DNA from: Thermophilibacter provencensis
GTDB lineage: Bacteria; Actinomycetota; Coriobacteriia; Coriobacteriales; Atopobiaceae
Reading direction: 5' to 3'
DNA: 64,000 bases
Assembly (NCBI RefSeq): GCF_900128445.1
Contig: NZ_LT671417.1
Span: 558,001 to 622,000 of the forward strand
The notes below the pieces were generated by a model. The model worked only from the letters and a program-made list of their open reading frames with translations. It searched no databases and was not told where the DNA came from. The position numbers were made by a program, and so were the translations under genes. Numbering within the stretch: the stretch's first letter is position 1; every line of letters starts with the position of its first letter. This document shows, in pieces, positions 62,392 through 64,000 of this stretch.

Positions 62392-64000
62392 TTAGGAGCG
62401 CCGCTCGCGGACGATCAGGATGGAGCCGACGGCGACGAGGGGAATCGCCGCGCCGAGCAGGAAGAGGGGGACATTGGTGGTGGCGTCGCCGGTTTCAGGG
62501 ATGCCGGCCCTCTGCCGCGCGGAGGCCTTCTTCGTGCCGGACTTCTCGGAAGTGGGGTCGCCGCCACGGACGCCGTTCTTCTCGCCCTGCGGAGAGGTGG
62601 ACGAGCCGTCCTTCCCGTCCTGCTGGCCCGAGGTGCCCGGGTCCTTATCGACGGGCTTCCACTGGGCATAGAGGGTGAGGTCGTGGTTGGCGTAGGGGAG
62701 CGAGAGGTGCGCGCCCGCGTCGTAGGCGGTTCCCGTCCCGTCGGCCTTGGTGTTCCAGCCGACGAACGCAAACCCCTCGCGCGTGGGCTCCTGCGAAGAC
62801 ACCGCAGTCTCGAGGGTCGCCGCCGCGGCGCGGCTCTCCTCCGTCGCGGGGGCGCCGGTGCCGCCATTGGCGTCGTACGCTATCCGATAGTCGCCCATCA
62901 CCGTGACGGAGGCGGCGCGAGAGGTCTCGTAGTCCCCGCCCGAGGCGGCGTTCCCGCTGGGGTGGTGGTAGAACCGGACCGCATAGACGCCAGGCAGCGT
63001 GGTGTCCACGTTGTGCTCGACGCGCGCGTGCGTGGTGTCGTCGAGGCTTACCTGGCTTCCGGCGTGGTCGACCATGCTCACGAGGCTGTCGCTGGGCTGC
63101 CACGCGTCGCCGACGGACAGCTCGAGGTCGCGCGTCTGGATGGTGGGGCGCAGGCGCACATGCACGCTGCCGATTCTGATGCCGTCGGCGTTGACGCCGT
63201 CCAGGATGGCCTTGCTGCCGTCGGGGTTGACGATGTCGGCCTCGGCGGCCGCCTTGCGGTAGCGATACTCCTGCATGAGGTCGTCGGACGGGTCGTCGTC
63301 CACGCTGAGGACCCAGTCGGGAAGTCCGGGGTACACCACGGCCGAGCTGCCGGCGCCCACCGACCAGCCGAGGTCCTTGATGGCGTCGCGAATGCGGCGC
63401 AGGTCGATGGTGTAGACGCTGCCCGAGTACATGCTCTGGTTGTCGTCGGGGCTGTGCCGGTCGAGATAGTTGATGTTGTCGATGTGGAAGTCCTCCAGAG
63501 AGACCTCCGGAATGGCCTCCTGGACCTCAGCGGGGACGGGGGTGAACGTTCCGGAGAGGGGACTGCCGTCAGGCAGGAGGGTGACGCCGAGGTACTTCCC
63601 TCCGCCGGAGAAGAGGTCGACCGTCTTGCCGTCGGCGTCCTTCTCGGTCAGCTGCTCCGCGAAGCGCAGGAACGTGCTGGCGCCGGTGTTGCGGCCCTCG
63701 AGCGTCGAGCTGCTCCAGAGCCCTACCCGGGCAAAGCCGTGTCCGTAGAGAACCTCGCGGCTCCGGTTGGTCAGCTCGAGCGGCAGCGTGATGGTCACGG
63801 TCTCCGACGGCTGGATGGAGCCGCTCAGCGCGATGGTCTTGAGGTCGGCCCAGGAGTTGGCGCCGGCATAGGCGCCCGCGGCGTCGCCGAGGGACACGAG
63901 CTCCGTGGAGCCGGAGTCCGCGGAGAGCTTCGCGAAGAGCTCGGTGTCGGGGGCGGTCGTCTCGATGGTCGCCGGGCCGGAGAGCCTCACCACGGGGCGG
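62392..64000 (-). CDS. LPXTG surface protein, N-terminus outside window
   Basis: At least 536 residues of a cell-wall anchored protein, truncated by the window edge. Near the C-terminus an InlB-type B-repeat (YRIAYDANGG ... FVGWNTKADGTG) precedes a Gly/Lys/Ser-rich linker, the sortase signal IPETGD, a hydrophobic segment and the charged tail RERRS. The upstream part looks like beta-sandwich repeats. It probably has an extracellular adhesive role, which is an inference from domain type. Sortase is not in the window. Confidence 0.8.
   Translation of the reverse strand, partial: RPVVRLSGPATIETTAPDTELFAKLSADSGSTELVSLGDAAGAYAGANSWADLKTIALSGSIQPSETVTITLPLELTNRSREVLYGHGFARVGLWSSSTLEGRNTGASTFLRFAEQLTEKDADGKTVDLFSGGGKYLGVTLLPDGSPLSGTFTPVPAEVQEAIPEVSLEDFHIDNINYLDRHSPDDNQSMYSGSVYTIDLRRIRDAIKDLGWSVGAGSSAVVYPGLPDWVLSVDDDPSDDLMQEYRYRKAAAEADIVNPDGSKAILDGVNADGIRIGSVHVRLRPTIQTRDLELSVGDAWQPSDSLVSMVDHAGSQVSLDDTTHARVEHNVDTTLPGVYAVRFYHHPSGNAASGGDYETSRAASVTVMGDYRIAYDANGGTGAPATEESRAAAATLETAVSSQEPTREGFAFVGWNTKADGTGTAYDAGAHLSLPYANHDLTLYAQWKPVDKDPGTSGQQDGKDGSSTSPQGEKNGVRGGDPTSEKSGTKKASARQRAGIPETGDATTNVPLFLLGAAIPLVAVGSILIVRERRS

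Overview
The window is high-GC, gene-dense DNA from a Gram-positive actinobacterial lineage, most likely the Coriobacteriia (Olsenella/Atopobiaceae-like). The lineage call is inference. It rests on the dnaK-grpE-dnaJ-hspR cluster with clpB (actinobacterial HspR circuitry), sortase-anchored surface proteins, a Veg-type protein, PTS-based sugar use and strict-anaerobe-style Fe-S flavoproteins. No rRNA, phage, insertion sequence or CRISPR array is visible.

Layout. 0-6.5 kb: queuosine-precursor transporter, glycosyltransferase, LytS/LytTR two-component pair, a phosphodiesterase, PAP2 phosphatase, thioredoxin. 6.5-16 kb: glucose-6-phosphate isomerase, an HTH membrane protein, a DUF362 ferredoxin-like protein, a large sortase-type von Willebrand A/papain-like surface protein, ribokinase and nucleoside hydrolase. 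16-25.5 kb: two paralogous esterases, the trehalose regulon (treR, treB, treC with three identical operators), a YcxB-like protein and adenine deaminase. 25.7-26.6 kb: SRP RNA, tRNA-Ser(TGA), tadA. 26.6-32 kb: a lower-GC carbohydrate island with a DeoR regulator, galactitol-type PTS IIA/IIB/IIC and two class II aldolases. 32-37.4 kb: lactate permease, RlmI-type methyltransferase, DEAD-box helicase, MetA. 37.7-43.1 kb: a signalling-type island (HTH protein, membrane Ser/Thr kinase, small membrane protein, Tyr-repeat lipoprotein, second HTH protein, DUF4839-like lipoprotein). 43.6-48.8 kb: a four-domain CoA-disulfide-reductase/rhodanese/sulfite-reductase-like/ferredoxin protein, HAD phosphatase, NifX-like protein, CbiK-like protein, phosphodiesterase. 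48.9-59.5 kb: heat-shock block (dnaK, grpE, dnaJ, hspR, clpB, and further on hsp20) with PASTA and small membrane proteins. 59.6-64 kb: aminopeptidase P, veg, ispE, tRNA-Pro(CGG) and a truncated LPXTG protein.

Two layers cut across the genes. First, about twenty intergenic palindromes in several families recur. The two commonest families (A, arms ending in GTGCAAA; B, arms ending in TGACAAA) and family C (AATTGGGGAC hairpins) share a GGKGACAG core while their flanking arms differ and stay self-complementary. They sit against stop codons or just upstream of ribosome binding sites, even inside the dnaK operon. Second, candidate operators link genes: CTTATTCAAATAAG three times at treR/treB; ATCTNNN-N9-CTTAGAT at dnaK, clpB and hsp20 (probable HspR sites); and TCAGTY-N3-RACTGA upstream of the membrane kinase and of its downstream membrane gene.
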